A stretch of DNA of 64,000 nt, from the NCBI GenBank assembly GCA_964576515.1, contig CAZNUW010000014.1, positions 1 to 64,000 on the forward strand, written 5' to 3'. Shown in pieces: positions 50,053 through 58,689 of this stretch. Made by a program: the position numbers and the translations under genes. Every line of letters begins with the position of its first letter. The first letter of the stretch is position 1. The stretch is from SHVO01 sp964576515. Its GTDB lineage: Bacteria > Pseudomonadota > Alphaproteobacteria > Rhodospirillales > Rhodospirillaceae. The notes below the pieces were generated by a model that was given only the letters and a program-made list of their open reading frames with translations, did no database searches and was not told the origin of the DNA.

Positions 50053-50340
50053 ATGTCATTGGATAAAGCCACAGTGCGGCGGATCGCCACCTTGTCGCGG
50101 ATCGAGGTCGCGGACGCGGACCTGGACACCGTCGCCGAACAGTTGTCCGGCATTCTCAATTGGATCGAACAACTCAAGGAAGTGGACACCACGGACGTCG
50201 CGCCGATGACAGGCGGGACCGATCTGAAGCTTGCCTGGCGCAAGGACGCGGTCACCGACGGCGACAAGGCGGACAGGGTTCTCCTCAATGCGCCCGAGGG
50301 CCATGACGGCTTCTTCGGCGTGCCGAAGGTTGTGGAGTAG
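50053..50340 (+). CDS. gatC: Glutamyl/aspartyl-tRNA amidotransferase subunit C
   Basis: Encodes 95 residues. VRRIATLSRIEVADADLDTV and the central LSGILNWIEQLKEVDT with a late FFGVPKVVE match GatC, the small subunit that stabilises GatA and GatB. The gene order is C-A-B in one operon. GatCAB turns misacylated Glu-tRNA(Gln) and Asp-tRNA(Asn) into correct forms. Confidence 0.93.
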   Translation: MSLDKATVRRIATLSRIEVADADLDTVAEQLSGILNWIEQLKEVDTTDVAPMTGGTDLKLAWRKDAVTDGDKADRVLLNAPEGHDGFFGVPKVVE

Positions 50341-50347
50341 GCCGCCC

Positions 50348-51814
50348 GTGACTCAGCTGACGTCTCTTACCATCGCCGCCGCGCGCGAAAAGCTCGCGAA
50401 GAAGGAATTCACCGCGCTCGAGCTCACCGAGGCGCATCTTGGCGCCATGGAGCGCGCGAAGGACCTGAACGCCTTCATTACCGTGACCGCCGATGTCGCG
50501 CGTGCGCGCGCGAAGGATGCCGACATGCGCATCGCCGCGGGACAGGCCGGCGCGCTCGAGGGCATCCCGCTCGGCATCAAAGACTTGTTCTGTACCGAAG
50601 GCGTACTGACGACCGCGGCGTCGCACATTCTCGACGGTTTTACGCCGCCCTACGAAAGCACCGTGACCCAGAAGCTGCGCGATGCGGGCTCGGTGATGCT
50701 CGGCAAACTCAATCTCGATGAGTTCGCCATGGGGTCCGCCAATATCACCAGCTACTACGGCCCCGTGAAAAACCCGTGGAAGGCGAAGGGCCGCAACGTC
50801 GAACTCGTGCCCGGCGGCTCGTCGGGCGGGTCGGCGGCGTCCGTCGCCGCGCACCTTGCGATGGGCGCCACTGGAACGGACACGGGCGGCTCCATCCGTC
50901 AGCCGGCCGCTTTCTGCGGCATTGTCGGCGTCAAGCCCACCTATGGACGCTGCTCGCGCTGGGGCGTTGTCGCCTTCGCGAGTTCGCTCGATCAGGCCGG
51001 CCCGATGACCCGCACCGTCCGCGACGCCGCGATCATGCTGCGCGCCATGTCCGGATATGACCCGAAGGACTCCACCTCGGCCCCGATGGAGGTTCCCGAC
51101 TTTGAAGCCGCGCTCGGGAAAGGCGTGAAGGGCTTGCGTATCGGGATCCCCAAGGAATACCGCCCTGCCGGCCTTAGCCGCGAATTGGAAGCCTTGTGGG
51201 ACAAGGGTGTGGAATGGTTGAAGGCCGCGGGCGCAACCCCGGTGGAGATCAGCCTGCCGCATACCAAGTCGGCGCTTCCCACTTATTATATCGTGGCGCC
51301 CGCCGAGGCGTCGTCGAACCTTGCCCGCTACGATGGGGTGCGTTTCGGCTTGCGTGTCCCAGGCAAATCGCTCGACGAGATGTATGCCAAGACGCGCGCC
51401 GCCGGTTTCGGCGCCGAAGTGCGCCGGCGCATCATGATCGGTACGTACGTTCTCTCCGCCGGTTACTACGATGCCTACTATTTGAAGGCGCAGAAGGTCC
51501 GTGCGCTCATCAATCAGGATTTCACGGACGCCTTTGAGAAGGTCGATGCGATCCTGACGCCGACGGCTCCGACGCCGGCTTTCGGCATCGGCGAGAAGTC
51601 GGACGATCCGATTGCGATGTACCTCAACGATGTGTTCACCGTGCCTGCGTCGCTCGCGGGCATCCCTGGGGCGTCGGTGCCCGCCGGTCTGAGCGCCGAC
51701 GGTTTGCCCCTGGGCCTTCAAGTGCTGACGCGCCGCTGGGACGAGGAAACCTTGTTCCGCGTGTGTCAGGTGCTCGAAGAGTCGGCGCAGTTTCCTTATT
51801 TGCCGGCGGTGTAG
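50348..51814 (+). CDS. gatA: Glutamyl/aspartyl-tRNA amidotransferase subunit A
   Basis: Encodes 488 residues from GTG 50348, seven bases after the gatC stop; an earlier frame overlaps gatC and is not used. The Ser-cisSer-Lys triad of amidase-signature enzymes is present: Lys78 (GIKDLFC), the cis-Ser in GGSSGGS (156-162), and Ser182 in DTGGSIRQPA. GatA releases ammonia from glutamine and passes it to GatB. The downstream gatB start is nine bases after its stop. Confidence 0.95.
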   Translation: MTQLTSLTIAAAREKLAKKEFTALELTEAHLGAMERAKDLNAFITVTADVARARAKDADMRIAAGQAGALEGIPLGIKDLFCTEGVLTTAASHILDGFTPPYESTVTQKLRDAGSVMLGKLNLDEFAMGSANITSYYGPVKNPWKAKGRNVELVPGGSSGGSAASVAAHLAMGATGTDTGGSIRQPAAFCGIVGVKPTYGRCSRWGVVAFASSLDQAGPMTRTVRDAAIMLRAMSGYDPKDSTSAPMEVPDFEAALGKGVKGLRIGIPKEYRPAGLSRELEALWDKGVEWLKAAGATPVEISLPHTKSALPTYYIVAPAEASSNLARYDGVRFGLRVPGKSLDEMYAKTRAAGFGAEVRRRIMIGTYVLSAGYYDAYYLKAQKVRALINQDFTDAFEKVDAILTPTAPTPAFGIGEKSDDPIAMYLNDVFTVPASLAGIPGASVPAGLSADGLPLGLQVLTRRWDEETLFRVCQVLEESAQFPYLPAV

Positions 51815-51822
51815 AGGTCGCG

Positions 51823-53280
51823 ATGGGTTACATCATCAAAGGCGAAAAGCACGATTGGGAACTTGTCATCGGGCTCGAAGTCCATGCGCAGGTGATCTCG
51901 AAGGCGAAGCTGTTCTCGGGCGCGTCCACCGACTTCGGTGGCGGACCAAACACGCAAGTCTCGTTCGTTGACGCCGGGATGCCCGGCATGCTGCCCGTTT
52001 TGAACGAGCGCTGCGTCGAGCAGGCCGTGAAAAGCGGGCTCGGCCTCAAGGCCAAAATCAATCACCGCAGCGTTTTCGCCCGAAAGAACTATTTCTACGC
52101 TGATCTTCCGCAAGGCTATCAGATCAGCCAGTACGATCAGCCCATCGTGGGCGAGGGCACGTTGGTGCTCGATATGCCGGACGGTTCGGCCCGCGAGATC
52201 GGAATCGAACGTCTGCACCTCGAACAGGATGCCGGCAAATCCGTCCATGATCTTCATCCGCAGAAGTCGTTCATCGACTTGAACCGCTCGGGTGTCGCGC
52301 TGATGGAGATCGTGTCGAAGCCCGATCTCCGCACGCCCGAAGAAGCGGGCATGTATCTCAAGAAGCTGCGCTCGATCCTGCGTTATCTCGGCACTTGCGA
52401 CGGAAACATGGAAGAAGGCTCCATGCGGTGCGACGCGAACGTATCGGTCCGCCCGGTGGGCGCAACCGAATTGCGCACGCGCTGCGAGATCAAAAACGTG
52501 AACTCCGTGCGCTTCCTCATGCAGGCCATCGAGTACGAGGCGCGCCGTCACGTGGATGTGTATGAAAGCGGCGGGTCTATCGATCAGGAGACGCGCCTCT
52601 ACGATTCCAACAAGGGCGAAACGCGTTCGATGCGCTCGAAGGAATTCGCCCACGATTACCGTTATTTTCCCGATCCCGACTTGCTGCCGATCGAGTTCGA
52701 CGAGGCGTTCGTTGCCCGTCTCAAGGCCGAGTTGCCGGAACTGCCCGACGATAAAAAGGCGCGTTTTGTATCGGAATTCGGCCTGACGCCGTACGACGCG
52801 GACGTCCTCGTCGCGGAGAAAGAGAACGCTGACTATTTCGAAGAGGTCGCCAAAGGGCGTGACGCCAAACAGGCCGCGAACTGGGTCATCACCAATCTGT
52901 TCGGCGTGCTCAATAAGCGCGGCGTAGGGATTGCCGATAGCCCCGTCAGCGCGAAGAACCTCGGACGGGTACTCGATCTCATGGCCGATAACACGATCTC
53001 CAGCCGCATGGCCAAGGAGGTCTTCGAGGTCATGGTCGAGACGGGGGATGCGCCCGACGCGATCGTCGAAGCGCGCGGGATGAAGCAGATCACCGATACC
53101 GGGGCCATCGAAGCCGCCATCGACAAGGTGATCGCCGAAAACGCCGACAAGGTCGCGCAATATCGCTCCGGCAAGGTCCAGATGTTGGGATGGTTCGTGG
53201 GCCAGGTCATGAAGGCGACGCAAGGCAAGGCGAATCCGGCGACCTGCTCGGATCTGCTGAAGAAAAAGCTCGACGCTTGA
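51823..53280 (+). CDS. gatB: Glutamyl/aspartyl-tRNA amidotransferase subunit B
   Basis: Encodes 485 residues from ATG 51823. WELVIGLEVHAQ and YFYADLPQGYQISQYDQPI open the kinase-like domain, and RCDANVSVRPVGATELRTRCEIKN continues it; the YqeY-type helical tail follows. It activates the misacylated tRNA with ATP and receives ammonia from GatA. The stop overlaps the TTG start of a membrane protein gene. Confidence 0.95.
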   Translation: MGYIIKGEKHDWELVIGLEVHAQVISKAKLFSGASTDFGGGPNTQVSFVDAGMPGMLPVLNERCVEQAVKSGLGLKAKINHRSVFARKNYFYADLPQGYQISQYDQPIVGEGTLVLDMPDGSAREIGIERLHLEQDAGKSVHDLHPQKSFIDLNRSGVALMEIVSKPDLRTPEEAGMYLKKLRSILRYLGTCDGNMEEGSMRCDANVSVRPVGATELRTRCEIKNVNSVRFLMQAIEYEARRHVDVYESGGSIDQETRLYDSNKGETRSMRSKEFAHDYRYFPDPDLLPIEFDEAFVARLKAELPELPDDKKARFVSEFGLTPYDADVLVAEKENADYFEEVAKGRDAKQAANWVITNLFGVLNKRGVGIADSPVSAKNLGRVLDLMADNTISSRMAKEVFEVMVETGDAPDAIVEARGMKQITDTGAIEAAIDKVIAENADKVAQYRSGKVQMLGWFVGQVMKATQGKANPATCSDLLKKKLDA

Positions 53281-53867
53281 CGCAGTCGCCCGACTTGAAA
53301 CCGCGTCGGCGTATCACCAGCGGCACGGTGTTTGTCCTGAGCCTTGCGGTATGCGCGCTGGTGGGTTGGCTTGTGTATCAGCCCTATCTGCCCGTGGCGT
53401 GGTTGCATTCCTTCTCGGGTGAGATTGCCGTCCGCGCCACGCCCGATCCCACACCGCCGCCGGCGGACGATGTTCGCCAGGCGCAACGGCGCGAAACGCC
53501 AGCGCATCCCTTCATCTGCGCGGGCGATGTCATCGACGTCCCCTGGGACCGCATGGTGGTGGTGACGGCGGCCGACGACATCCTGACGCACCCATTGCTG
53601 TCTGAAGCCGTGTGGGGCGATATTTCGCGGGACGAGACTGCGGCGCGCATGAAGGCCGATCACCGCTATCAGCTCATTGTTTTGTTGAAGGACGGCGCCG
53701 TCGCCGACGCCCAACTGTTTTTTACTTTTTGGGGGGATATCTCCGCCCTCGCGCGCCCGGAAGGGTTTAGCCGCGCCGACGCGGTCTTCACGGCGTACAG
53801 CGACGACGGAATCTACGTAGTCTCACCGGCCGCCGATGTGCCGGGAGGCGTCTGTAAGACGCACTAA
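53277..53867 (+). CDS. Unknown single-pass membrane protein coupled to gatB
   Basis: Encodes 196 residues from TTG 53277, which overlaps the gatB stop as TTGA. A short basic N-terminus (PRRRITSG) leads to one membrane segment (about 17-35), then a periplasmic part with a Pro-rich linker (PDPTPPPADD) and a compact alpha/beta domain holding two cysteines (one in FICAGDVIDVPWDRMVVV and one at the very end in GVCKTH). I do not recognise the family. Its link to gatB may be only transcriptional. Confidence 0.6.
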   Translation: MTQSPDLKPRRRITSGTVFVLSLAVCALVGWLVYQPYLPVAWLHSFSGEIAVRATPDPTPPPADDVRQAQRRETPAHPFICAGDVIDVPWDRMVVVTAADDILTHPLLSEAVWGDISRDETAARMKADHRYQLIVLLKDGAVADAQLFFTFWGDISALARPEGFSRADAVFTAYSDDGIYVVSPAADVPGGVCKTH

Positions 53868-53883
53868 TGATCTAAAGCCGTCC

Positions 53884-56001
53884 TTAGAATACCACCCGCA
53901 CCCCACCCCCGATGATGCGTGGCGTTCCCAAGGTGATCCGGCCGTCCGCGCCTTTCCCGGCGGTGATCGCCTTATCAAAGACGTTTTCGCCGCTCAGGAA
54001 AATCTCGCATCCTCGGGAGATATGCCAGCTAGCGAATACGTCGGCGACAACGTAACCGCCGAGATTTCGCGCATTCTGATCGTCTTCAAAAGATCCGCTG
54101 GCGCCGCGCGCCTCGGCCCTTATCGTCCAGGCCTCATCTGTCCATGTCAACGCCACCGAGCCCGCATGCTTGGAGACCTGCGCCAAACGTTTGCCGATCA
54201 AGCCGGGTTCGGCGTCGCTTTGTGTGACCCTGGGGTGCGTATAGAGGTAGCGGATGTCTAGAGATAACGTTTCGAGGAGCGACGCGCCCATGTCGACTTC
54301 GACGCCGCGCGACTCAATTCCACGGATGTTCTGCCGTTGACGGAGGACGCCGCCGGCGGGAACGAAGACATTGAAGATCGGATTGAGCCCTGGGGTGGTC
54401 TGAAGCGTGACGTTGCCGATGCCGTTCTTTAGCTTGGTATGAAAGTATGTCGCCGACAGACGCGCGCGAGCGCTAAAGTCGTAATCGAATCCGACCTCGC
54501 CGCCGTAGAGTCGCTCAAGATTTAACGCGGGGTTTGCCTCTGTAATGTCATTGCCAACGCGGAAGGGGCGATAGAGTTCGTTCAAGGTCGGTGCGCGATA
54601 CCCGCTATATGTCACCGCGCGCAAGGCCAGATCGTCGTCCGCTTGCCAGCGAGCTCCAACTCTCCCGTTCGCGATCAAGCCGTCTCTCTCAACGAACGTG
54701 TTGTCAACGAACACCGTCGCGCCGTCGATTGACGTTTCTAGCCGTTTTCCTCGTGACTGCCGCCAGTAGTCGCCGCGCAGCGCCACGATGGCCGTCAGGG
54801 TCGGCGTGATCTCCCAACCGACCTCGGCGAACGTTCCGGCCGTGACCTGTTCGCCTCCGGCAACGCGTTGTCGCGTGAACACGCCGTTGACCGGCGTCAG
54901 GCGCTCATGGGTTTCTCCGCTCGTGTTACGCGCGTCTGCCCCAATCTGTAGCGTGATCGCGTCGGTTACGGGAAATCGCAAAATGCCGCTCCCGCCCAAG
55001 GCGGTGGCGGGTACGCGGAATTGATCGAGCGACGGCGTTGCGGTGGTGCGCGCCGGATTCACGGCGACGAAAATGCTGCTGAAGTTCTGTTCGCGGTAAT
55101 AGGCGTGTAGCTCCCATGAAACGGTCGAAACTCCGCCATCGCGGACGATGCTCAGATTCCCGTCCCCGATTTTTCCCACTGAACGGGCGGCCTCTATGCC
55201 ATTTATGAAACGGTCCTCGGAATAACTCGCGCCGATAGCGACCTTTGTGCTCTCATCCAATGCGAAACTGCCGGTGCCGGCAATGAGGCCCCCGCGGCTG
55301 GTCGCGGGAACATCGACCGGTCCTCGCTGGTCCTCGGGCAGGAGGTGGTTGCCGCCTGTCGCATGGCCGCTGACGGTCGCCGACGCGTGCCAGGGACCGT
55401 TTCTAAACGTGACGTGCGCAATACCTTGGCCGCCGCCGGTCGAATCTCCTTGAAGTTCCGCGGTGTTCCGCTCCGCCGATGTTCGCAACTGAACTGTGCC
55501 GGCGAGAGCGAAGTTACCCCATTGTCCAGCGCCGCCGCCGCGTGTGATGGAAACATGATCGAGGCCGAGCGCAGGCAACCGGCTCCAGTCGACCCATCCC
55601 CCAAAGGGATCGTTCTGCGGAACGCCGTCCAGCAGGACCAGCGTGCGTCCCGCGCCGCTCGGTCCCAGGCCGCGCAGCGTCACACCTTGCGTGGTCGGAT
55701 GAGACGCCCGGCTGGATTGCCGGCGGAACAGATTGAACCCCGGCGCGGTGCGCAAGACATCGTCCAGACGCGACTGCGGGGCGTTGTCCAGGAGGGTTCG
55801 GTCGATTGTCGTCGACGAGAAGAGCCGTTCGGTGAAGAGTGGCGGTAATTGTCGCCCTGTGATGACGATTTCCGGCAGGGCGTCCTCCGCTTCCGCGGCA
55901 TGCGGCGCAAAGACCGATACGATTAGCGAGGCGGAAAGGACCGTTGAGCGCGCGCGCAGTCTGAAGTGGTCGCTGCGTGAGCGTACATACAAGGCGGCCA
56001 A
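53884..56001 (-). CDS. TonB-dependent outer-membrane receptor
   Basis: Encodes 705 residues. A signal peptide (about 1-42, ending in AEA) is followed by a TonB-box-like EDALPEIVITG and a plug domain with GVTLRGLGPSGAGRTLVLLDG, typical of BtuB/siderophore receptors. A 22-strand-type barrel follows and ends in phenylalanine. It would import a metal chelate or vitamin using TonB energy. No uptake genes or regulators lie beside it, and no B12 riboswitch was found upstream, so the ligand is unknown. The end lies 16 bases from the convergent membrane protein gene. Confidence 0.88.
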   Translation of the reverse strand: MAALYVRSRSDHFRLRARSTVLSASLIVSVFAPHAAEAEDALPEIVITGRQLPPLFTERLFSSTTIDRTLLDNAPQSRLDDVLRTAPGFNLFRRQSSRASHPTTQGVTLRGLGPSGAGRTLVLLDGVPQNDPFGGWVDWSRLPALGLDHVSITRGGGAGQWGNFALAGTVQLRTSAERNTAELQGDSTGGGQGIAHVTFRNGPWHASATVSGHATGGNHLLPEDQRGPVDVPATSRGGLIAGTGSFALDESTKVAIGASYSEDRFINGIEAARSVGKIGDGNLSIVRDGGVSTVSWELHAYYREQNFSSIFVAVNPARTTATPSLDQFRVPATALGGSGILRFPVTDAITLQIGADARNTSGETHERLTPVNGVFTRQRVAGGEQVTAGTFAEVGWEITPTLTAIVALRGDYWRQSRGKRLETSIDGATVFVDNTFVERDGLIANGRVGARWQADDDLALRAVTYSGYRAPTLNELYRPFRVGNDITEANPALNLERLYGGEVGFDYDFSARARLSATYFHTKLKNGIGNVTLQTTPGLNPIFNVFVPAGGVLRQRQNIRGIESRGVEVDMGASLLETLSLDIRYLYTHPRVTQSDAEPGLIGKRLAQVSKHAGSVALTWTDEAWTIRAEARGASGSFEDDQNARNLGGYVVADVFASWHISRGCEIFLSGENVFDKAITAGKGADGRITLGTPRIIGGGVRVVF

Positions 56002-56093
56002 TTCATTCCTCCGTCGAAGCAGGCATATCTAGCATGACGTCGCCTGCGATTGAATGGGCCGCGGGCTTATATCATATCGCCCGATCGTCTGTT

Positions 56094-56122
56094 TTGACCT
56101 TGCGGGCGGTGTCCGTCAAAAT
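56094..56122 (+). promoter_or_regulatory. Sigma-70-type promoter candidate for symporter
   Basis: TTGACC (56094-56099) and CAAAAT (56117-56122) are 17 bases apart, about 110 bases before the symporter ATG. The -10 half is weak, so this is tentative. Confidence 0.4.
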
Positions 56123-56238
56123 TGGGCGTTCTGCCCGGGGAGTCGTTTGAACGGCAGGACGTTACACTTCACGACGTGCATACTGTCGCTCCCGATCAGA
56201 TCGCCGACTGTCGGGAACGCAAAGAGAAGGTAGCCGGG

Positions 56239-57552
56239 ATGACTCAAACCCATCGCTTCGACCATCACAGCCTCAGCGGCCGGATTTTGATAGCGCTGGG
56301 CCTGGGTGTGCTGATCGGCTTGGTGCTGAACCTCACCGTCGCGCGCGAGGCCTGGGTGCAGGACTGGATCCTGAACGGGCTTCTCGGCGTCGTGGGCGAG
56401 GTTTTTATCCGCCTCCTGACGATGCTGATCGTTCCCATTGTCTTCGTTTCGTTGGTGGGCGGGGTCAGTTCGCTCAGCGATCCGAAAAGTCTCGGGCGCA
56501 TGGGGGGCAGGGCCGTGGCGCTTTATATGGCCACAACCGGCATTGCCGTGGCTCTCGCCTTGAGCGCGGCGGTGATATTTCAGCCGGGTGTCGGCGCCGC
56601 GCCCGCGGAAACAACCACCCGCACAATCGCCGAGGCGCCGCCTTTCGCACAAGTCTTGATCAACATCATTCCGCGCAATCCGATCGAGGCGCTGGCGGAG
56701 GGCGCAATGTTGCCCGTGATTGTCTTCTCGATTCTGTTGGGGCTTTCCATTTCGTACGCGGGGGAAAAGGGCAAGCGCATCGCCTCGTTTTTCGACGACT
56801 TGAATGCTGTCGTTATGCGCCTGGTCGGGATCGTCATGACGGTCGCGCCTTACGGCGTGTTCGCGCTTATCGCCTCAATGATTGCGACGACCGGTTGGGG
56901 CGCATTCCTCGGGGTCTTAAAGTATGTGCTTCTGGTTTTTGTCGTCCTGCTTCTTCAAGGATTTGTAGTCTATCCATCGCTCTTGCGCGTGCTCGCGCGC
57001 GTCAACCCGCTAACGTTCTGGGTTAAGATGCGCGACGTCATGACTTTTGCTTTTTCGACGGCGTCGAGCGGCGCGACGATTCCCGTGACCATGCGGGCCG
57101 TTCAAGAGCGCATGGGCGTCAGTCACAAGGTCAGTTCCTTCACGATTCCTTTGGGCGCGACGATCAACATGGACGGTACGGCCATTATGCAGGGCGTCGC
57201 CACTGGGTTCATTGCCCAGTATTACGGGATCGATCTCAGCCTCTCGCAATACCTGATGGTCGTCGTCATGGTCATCATGGCGTCGATCGGAACCGCCGGC
57301 GTTCCGAGTGTGGGATTGGTTCTTCTTGCGGGTGTTTTGACGCAAGTGGGTCTGCCTGTGGAAGGCATCGCCCTGATCCTCGGGGTCGACCGCATCTTGG
57401 ATATGACGCGTACGGCGGTGAACGTCACCGGCGATGCCGTGGTGACCATCATCGTCGCGCGCGCCGAGGGCGAGTTCGACGAAGCGGTGTTCCGCGATCC
57501 AGACGCGGGGCTGGAACCTGGACCGGCGCGCGCCGTAAAGGGAGCAAAGTGA
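56239..57552 (+). CDS. Dicarboxylate/amino acid:cation symporter
   Basis: Encodes 437 residues from ATG 56239, with AAGG eight bases upstream. Eight membrane segments and two re-entrant hairpins are suggested; FSTASSGATIPVTM is hairpin 1, and FTIPLGATINMDGTAIMQG with its NMDGT motif is the transport site of the glutamate/C4-dicarboxylate (DAACS) family. It takes up glutamate, aspartate or C4-dicarboxylates with Na+ or H+. Which of these is used cannot be decided here. The gene is monocistronic and is followed by tRNA-Ser on the other strand. Confidence 0.9.
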   Translation: MTQTHRFDHHSLSGRILIALGLGVLIGLVLNLTVAREAWVQDWILNGLLGVVGEVFIRLLTMLIVPIVFVSLVGGVSSLSDPKSLGRMGGRAVALYMATTGIAVALALSAAVIFQPGVGAAPAETTTRTIAEAPPFAQVLINIIPRNPIEALAEGAMLPVIVFSILLGLSISYAGEKGKRIASFFDDLNAVVMRLVGIVMTVAPYGVFALIASMIATTGWGAFLGVLKYVLLVFVVLLLQGFVVYPSLLRVLARVNPLTFWVKMRDVMTFAFSTASSGATIPVTMRAVQERMGVSHKVSSFTIPLGATINMDGTAIMQGVATGFIAQYYGIDLSLSQYLMVVVMVIMASIGTAGVPSVGLVLLAGVLTQVGLPVEGIALILGVDRILDMTRTAVNVTGDAVVTIIVARAEGEFDEAVFRDPDAGLEPGPARAVKGAK

Positions 57553-57581
57553 CGTCGAGCGAGAGTGTTATGGGGGCGTTC

Positions 57582-57673
<92 letters not shown>

Positions 57674-57909
57674 CCTGGCCAGCGACACGCTTTTGAGGCG
57701 CGCTTTACTCTATATGAGAGGCCCAGAGACGGCCCGGAACATGGCGGCTTGCCCGGGGAAAGTCAACCCAACTGCCGAGGGCAAAAAACGTTGGGGTTTC
57801 CACGACTTAATCGCGATTCGGTGAGGGCGGGCAGGGGGACCGTGTCTGCCTGGGGGAGACCCGGCGGCGCCTTAAGAGTCGCCCGTATGCGGCGCGGCGT
57901 TTGTGGGAT
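57674..57909. other. Intergenic, 236 bases
   Basis: Upstream of both the tRNA-Ser gene (minus) and the methyltransferase gene (plus). It should hold the promoters, but no convincing pair was found. I see no repeat of the tRNA end that would mark an integration site. Confidence 0.4.
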
Positions 57910-58680
57910 ATGTCAGAACCACCCATGAATGCCGGTCTGCTTTTCTCCAACATAGAGTATGTGACGCTCCGCCTGATCCGCAGGTGGATGGTGCCTGACG
58001 CTCTGCTCGCGCGCCTCGCGCGGCTGCTGCCCGACCGTTATTTGGCGTCTTGCGTCGGGCTGGGCCAGCCCGCGCAAATTGTCGCCCGGTGGGAACAGGC
58101 CGTGCGGCCGTTCGCGCGGTCATTCGACGGATTGGATATTCTCGAGATCGGCGCGGGCGCGGCCAACGCGACCGGCGAGGTTCTTTTAGGCCGCAACGCG
58201 AAGAGTTGGATCGGCATGGACCCCTTTTTTGCGCCGAATGGAGAAGGGGGCAGATTGGCGCGAACGCGCAGCCTGGAGAACATCCCCGACGCAGGGATCG
58301 ACGCCATCGTTTCGCACTCGGTTCTTGAGCACGTCGAAGACGGTCAAACGCTATTCGCCCAGTGCCGTCGTGTCCTGAAGCCGGGAGGTTTCATGATTCA
58401 TATCGTCGACTATCGCGATCACTTCTTCAAATATCCGTTCCATTTTCTCCAATTCTCCGGTGATGCGTGGCGTTGGCTGAATCCGGGCGATCTTCCGCGC
58501 TGGCGTCTCTATGATCATCTGCGTCAGTTGGCTGACGCCGGATTTACGACCAGCGTCGTCTCGCGCAAGATCGATGACGACGCCTTTGCCGTCATCCGCC
58601 CTCATGTTGCGCGGGATTTCGTCGTCGACGACCCGGATGTGGCGGTGGTGGAGGGTGTCTTGTTTTCCACGGCGCGCTGA
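57910..58680 (+). CDS. Class I SAM-dependent methyltransferase
   Basis: Encodes 256 residues from ATG 57910. ILEIGAGAANATGEVLLG is the SAM loop (about 77-94), AIVSHSVLEHVEDGQTLF is motif II, and CRRVLKPGGFMIHIVDYRDHFF is motif III. It belongs to the Methyltransf_11/25 group. The following gene for a polytopic membrane protein starts nine bases after its stop, so the pair is probably one transcript and could modify a surface glycan or lipid. Substrate unknown. Confidence 0.75.
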   Translation: MSEPPMNAGLLFSNIEYVTLRLIRRWMVPDALLARLARLLPDRYLASCVGLGQPAQIVARWEQAVRPFARSFDGLDILEIGAGAANATGEVLLGRNAKSWIGMDPFFAPNGEGGRLARTRSLENIPDAGIDAIVSHSVLEHVEDGQTLFAQCRRVLKPGGFMIHIVDYRDHFFKYPFHFLQFSGDAWRWLNPGDLPRWRLYDHLRQLADAGFTTSVVSRKIDDDAFAVIRPHVARDFVVDDPDVAVVEGVLFSTAR

Positions 58681-58689
58681 GGAACAACG

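Noticed and set aside
50285..53223. Two long minus-strand frames opposite gatA and gatB
   Set aside because: Antisense to strongly conserved genes and without family resemblance.
56002..56238. Cobalamin riboswitch before the TonB-dependent receptor
   Set aside because: BtuB-like receptors often have one, but no B12-box-like sequence or extended fold was seen.
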